Assembly: GCA_946403845.1 (NCBI GenBank)
Contig: CAMJBL010000020.1
Span: 1 to 38,554 of the forward strand
DNA: 38,554 nt
Direction of reading: 5' to 3'
Source of the DNA: an uncultured Prevotella sp.
GTDB lineage: Bacteria; Bacteroidota; Bacteroidia; Bacteroidales; Bacteroidaceae
Shown one piece after another: positions 37,801-38,554 of this stretch. The position numbers and the translations under genes are program-made. The notes under the pieces are model-generated. The model was not told where the DNA came from. It worked only from the letters and a program-made list of their open reading frames with translations, and did no database searches. Positions within the stretch are counted from its first letter, which is position 1. Each line of letters begins with the position of its first letter.

Positions 37801-38554
37801 CGTGTCATCATCGAGGCCGACAAGGCAGGACTCCATGTGGCTTACGGTGATGTCTTTGCCAATCCGACGCCCCGACAGCTGGCCAGTCTGATTACCGGTG
37901 AGGTGGTCAGCGACGGGCCCGACGAGGTTGCCGACTACGATTATACCGCCATCAATAATCTGTTGCAGCGAAACACCCTCGACAACTTCCTTAAAGGCGA
38001 GCGTCAGGCTCTGGGCAATGTACTGTTGACGGGTGCTACAGGCTATCTGGGTATCCACATCCTGCGCGAGCTGATCGACTCCGATGCCAAGCAGATCTAT
38101 TGTCTGGTACGCGGTAAGAGTCAGGAAGCGGCAGAGAGTCGTCTGCGTACGCTGCTCTACTACTATTTCGCTGATGCCTTCAAGCAACTTTTCGGTCAGC
38201 GCCTGCACATTGTCCTTGGTGACGTGACAGAGGATATCTCTCACCTCTCACCTCTGACCTCTGACCTCTCCATCGATACGGTCTTCAACTGTGCTGCCAT
38301 CGTGAAACACTTCTCTGAGGGTACGGAGATTGAGGATGTGAACATCGGCGGTGCCAAGCGTTGTGTGGACTTCTGTCTCAAGACCGGCGCCCAAATGATA
38401 CATGTCTCTACAGCCAGTACCCGAGGCTTGTGGGCTGGTACCATCAAGGATGAGGTATTTACCGAACAGCGGTTCTATATGGGCCAGTTCCTCGGCAATA
38501 AGTATATCTACTCGAAGTTCATGGCAGAGCGGCTGATTCTCGATGCCGTCGCCC
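31825..38554 (+). CDS. Two-module nonribosomal peptide synthetase, C-A-T-C-A-T-reductase (3' truncated)
   Basis: At least 2243 residues. Layout: C1 (1-415, HHIIGDG at 127-133), A1 (425-925, YTSGSTG at 579-585), T1 (935-1010, carrier Ser about 972), C2 (1033-1431, HHLIFDG at 1156-1162), A2 (1457-1935, YTSGSTG at 1602-1608), T2 (1945-2015, carrier Ser about 1988), then a thioester reductase with GATGYLG at 2070-2076 and YIYSK near the window end. Intact active sites suggest a working enzyme that activates two amino acids, with C1 possibly adding an acyl group, and releases the product as an aldehyde or alcohol. Two heptamer tracts lie in frame, in A1 and in the reductase. Confidence 0.93.
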   Translation, partial: MKTKAPLSKSQYGLYVECVAHQGEACYNLPYVYVLDGSLDSNQLCRAIETAVKAHPTLFTRIRLDDGGDPMQTIDPDETFELSVETVADIEAVKPSLIVPFNIYEDRLFHIRLLKDAEHYYYFLDIHHIIGDGTTLKVMLEDVDKAYKGEPLEPEALTMAEVAIAEAALRQTPAFEEGKQWYAQHFDCGDCFTPLMPDLEIAEHSEASLLRTLSVDMARVDAFCKENGVFKSNFFTTAYSYLLAKYNNEQESLFTTVYNGRTDKRFLHSVGMTVKTLPVYAKFDKDTKVIDYLKAGQDQMSGVRQHEAYAFSDVVNDLGLQSNSMFAWHGMLFADEQLCGKPMKTVRLGNSTLEASLYLKAFILGGKYQVKAEYNSNEYSEALIAQFLESYEAVVEGFLSQTYLCEIDIATASQRTVLDSFNQTDVAYDDMQTIVSLFRRQVKATPANIAVVYKDKRFTYAEVDEISDRIADSIAAKGLGLEDVVSVLIPRCEWMPIASLGVLKAGCAYQPLDPSYPKERLNFMMQDANAKLLIADEELRPIVDEYQGEVLLTKDLVQCAAVPQQPTEPKPSSLFILLYTSGSTGVPKGCQLTHGNLVCFCHWYQRFYDLKPEHQVAAYASYGFDACMMDMYPALTCGATVHIIPEEIRLDLIALNDYFEREHITHSFMTTQVGYQFATSIENHSLKYLSTGGEKLASLTPPTGFDFYNVYGPTECTIFTTTYLVDKKLKEIPIGKPLDNMRLYVVDPQGHRLPVGAAGELWISGPQVSRGYLNRPEKTAEVYIPNPFISLTSHPSPLTSKYARVYRSGDIVRYLPSGDIQFVGRRDGQVKIRGFRIELKEVEAVIREFPGIKDATVQAFDEEGGSGGKFIAAYIVGDEQIDIEALNNFILDQKPPYMVPAVTMQIEAIPLNQNQKVNKRALPKPEKKAAVVEESNVPMNVLETELHEMIAGIVNTEDFGITTVLGYAGLTSISAIKLAVQINKRFGVTLDSKSLVKTGTLQTIENEILKAMMAGNTVTSEAAAPKTEVQSSVPLSYAQTGVYFECLKNPTSTIYNIPYLLSYPAGIEAGKLVAAVKQVVEAHPELGVHFTTEGDAIVQTLADSVPVEVPITEMSDEALATYKNEFVRPFNLQKAPLYRFEVVKTESGAHLLMDVHHLIFDGGSADLLIRQIGAALEGKAVEKETYTYLDFVSDQQKAEESDTFKTAQQFFAEKLQTCEGASEIPADLPKSGRQGFIGEAVCLPDYDKAIAFCRQHEVTPAHLFLAATAYVVSRYTNNREVYLCTVSSGRSNLKIADTVGMFVNTLALGLNIDDISVSEYLKQTSETFDETLRHEDYPFARIATDYGFRPAIAYAYQVGVLASYTVDGKPVSQELLELNVPKFPINIKIESRGVVVQYDDALYSQRLADALAESIVAVVERMTAQPEGKIRQLSIVSKHQEEELSRLRQTATGEAPFKFFHACISHFAQTQPNHEALVAIDAKYTYKEMDDVTNRIAATLQQKGVKERDRVALLLPRTSRLILSLFGVLKAGAAYIPCDPDYPADRIKLILEDSEARYIITTADRMDSVPADKAINVEELLTGPCQPVATTITGDDLAYLIYTSGSTGRPKGVMLRHEGICNYLYGHPANVFANGVLTDADRVLSVTTISFDAALQDIGMAYFNGKTLIVATEEQANNPLDLARLIQEQHINMVSGTPSRWQTWLTSDDFCQAISQVKICRAGGEKFSDALLQQMRSVTKARIFNCYGPTEITVASNNAELTNAELVTVGKPQLNVKEFIVDADGNELPVGVVGELYIGGRGVARGYNNLDEMTRERFVDYHGVRIYKSGDYAKWLPDGNVVILGRTDHQIKLRGLRIELGEIENVMLSVEGMKKVVIMIRKLNDKEHLCAYYTADREIAPDALKAEISKRLTQYMVPTAYLQLKEMPMTPNGKTDVKALPEPQLAVSSAYVAPANDTEKAFCDIFAGILQMDKVGATDNFFELGGTSLVVTRVIIEADKAGLHVAYGDVFANPTPRQLASLITGEVVSDGPDEVADYDYTAINNLLQRNTLDNFLKGERQALGNVLLTGATGYLGIHILRELIDSDAKQIYCLVRGKSQEAAESRLRTLLYYYFADAFKQLFGQRLHIVLGDVTEDISHLSPLTSDLSIDTVFNCAAIVKHFSEGTEIEDVNIGGAKRCVDFCLKTGAQMIHVSTASTRGLWAGTIKDEVFTEQRFYMGQFLGNKYIYSKFMAERLILDAVA
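34193..34220 (+). repeat. Heptamer tract in frame in NRPS domain A1
   Basis: CTCTCAC, CTCTCAC, CCCTCAC, CTCTCAC, translated as part of SLTSHPSPLTSKY, immediately before the A7-type motif YRSGD. Confidence 0.95.
38238..38265 (+). repeat. Heptamer tract in frame in the NRPS reductase
   Basis: CTCTCAC, CTCTCAC, CTCTGAC, CTCTGAC, translated as part of ISHLSPLTSDLS between two strands of the reductase fold. Confidence 0.95.

Noticed and set aside
37186..38244. Minus-strand open frame antisense to the NRPS
   Set aside because: Shadow of the NRPS A2/T2/reductase region, which has intact motifs on the plus strand.
1..38554. tRNA genes, integrase gene or attachment sites for the island
   Set aside because: I saw no cloverleaf-like sequence, no tyrosine or serine recombinase motifs and no direct repeats flanking 6.8-23.7 kb; the ends are defined only by inverted terminators.

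Overview
The window reads as chromosomal DNA of a Bacteroidales bacterium, most likely Prevotella/Segatella-like. The reasons are that nearly every recognisable promoter carries the Bacteroidota -7 box TAnnTTTG, Shine-Dalgarno sequences are almost absent, and several genes belong to families typical of this order (DUF5053, DUF4248, DUF6565, 'smalltalk', HU-like and BT4734/VapE-type proteins). The flanks look GC-richer than the middle (about 4.1-20 kb), which looks like accessory DNA; base composition was judged by eye only.

Layout. (1) 1-3.4 kb: the end of a sensor histidine kinase, a CbxX/SpoVK-type AAA+ ATPase behind a long leader, and a small unknown protein. (2) 3.5-6.8 kb: a TerB-like gene, then two transcription units that share a near-identical promoter block (R1) and terminator block (R2) but carry different small cargo genes. 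Unit A carries a 52-aa protein and DUF5053; unit B carries a 31-aa membrane peptide. A mutarotase and a PrsW protease gene lie between the units. (3) 6.85-23.7 kb: an island bounded by nearly identical inverted terminator sequences. Its left arm holds an HU-like protein, smalltalk and DUF4248. Its centre holds a type I restriction-modification operon (hsdM, a 46-aa ORF, a DinD-RhuM fusion, hsdS, hsdR) followed by a truncated AbiH-like gene and a lipoprotein. Its right arm holds a phage- or plasmid-like module of small unknown proteins, a sigma factor, a BT4734/VapE-type primase-helicase and an M15 peptidase. (4) 23.7-29 kb: patatin phospholipase, DUF6565 lipoprotein, GH43 lipoprotein, hemolysin III/PAQR protein and an acetate/succinate CoA-transferase. 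(5) 29-31.8 kb: a SpoIIE phosphatase fused to an anti-sigma-type ATPase, a STAS antagonist and a possible gene remnant. (6) 31.8 kb to the end: a large two-module NRPS, C-A-T-C-A-T-reductase, truncated by the window edge.

How the parts fit. The type I R-M operon is tightly coupled by ATGA overlaps and carries accessory defence-like genes. It sits inside, or was inserted into, a replication module with its own sigma factor. The phosphatase/STAS pair is a partner-switching circuit. The NRPS should make a dipeptide released as an aldehyde or alcohol.

The most unusual pattern is a family of tandem tracts, almost always four copies of a 7-bp unit (sometimes 8 bp), whose unit sequence differs from place to place. 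They lie at or just after stop codons and also, in frame, inside four genes. One identical 39-bp copy is in the same reading frame in both the primase and the M15 peptidase. I do not recognise this repeat class by name.
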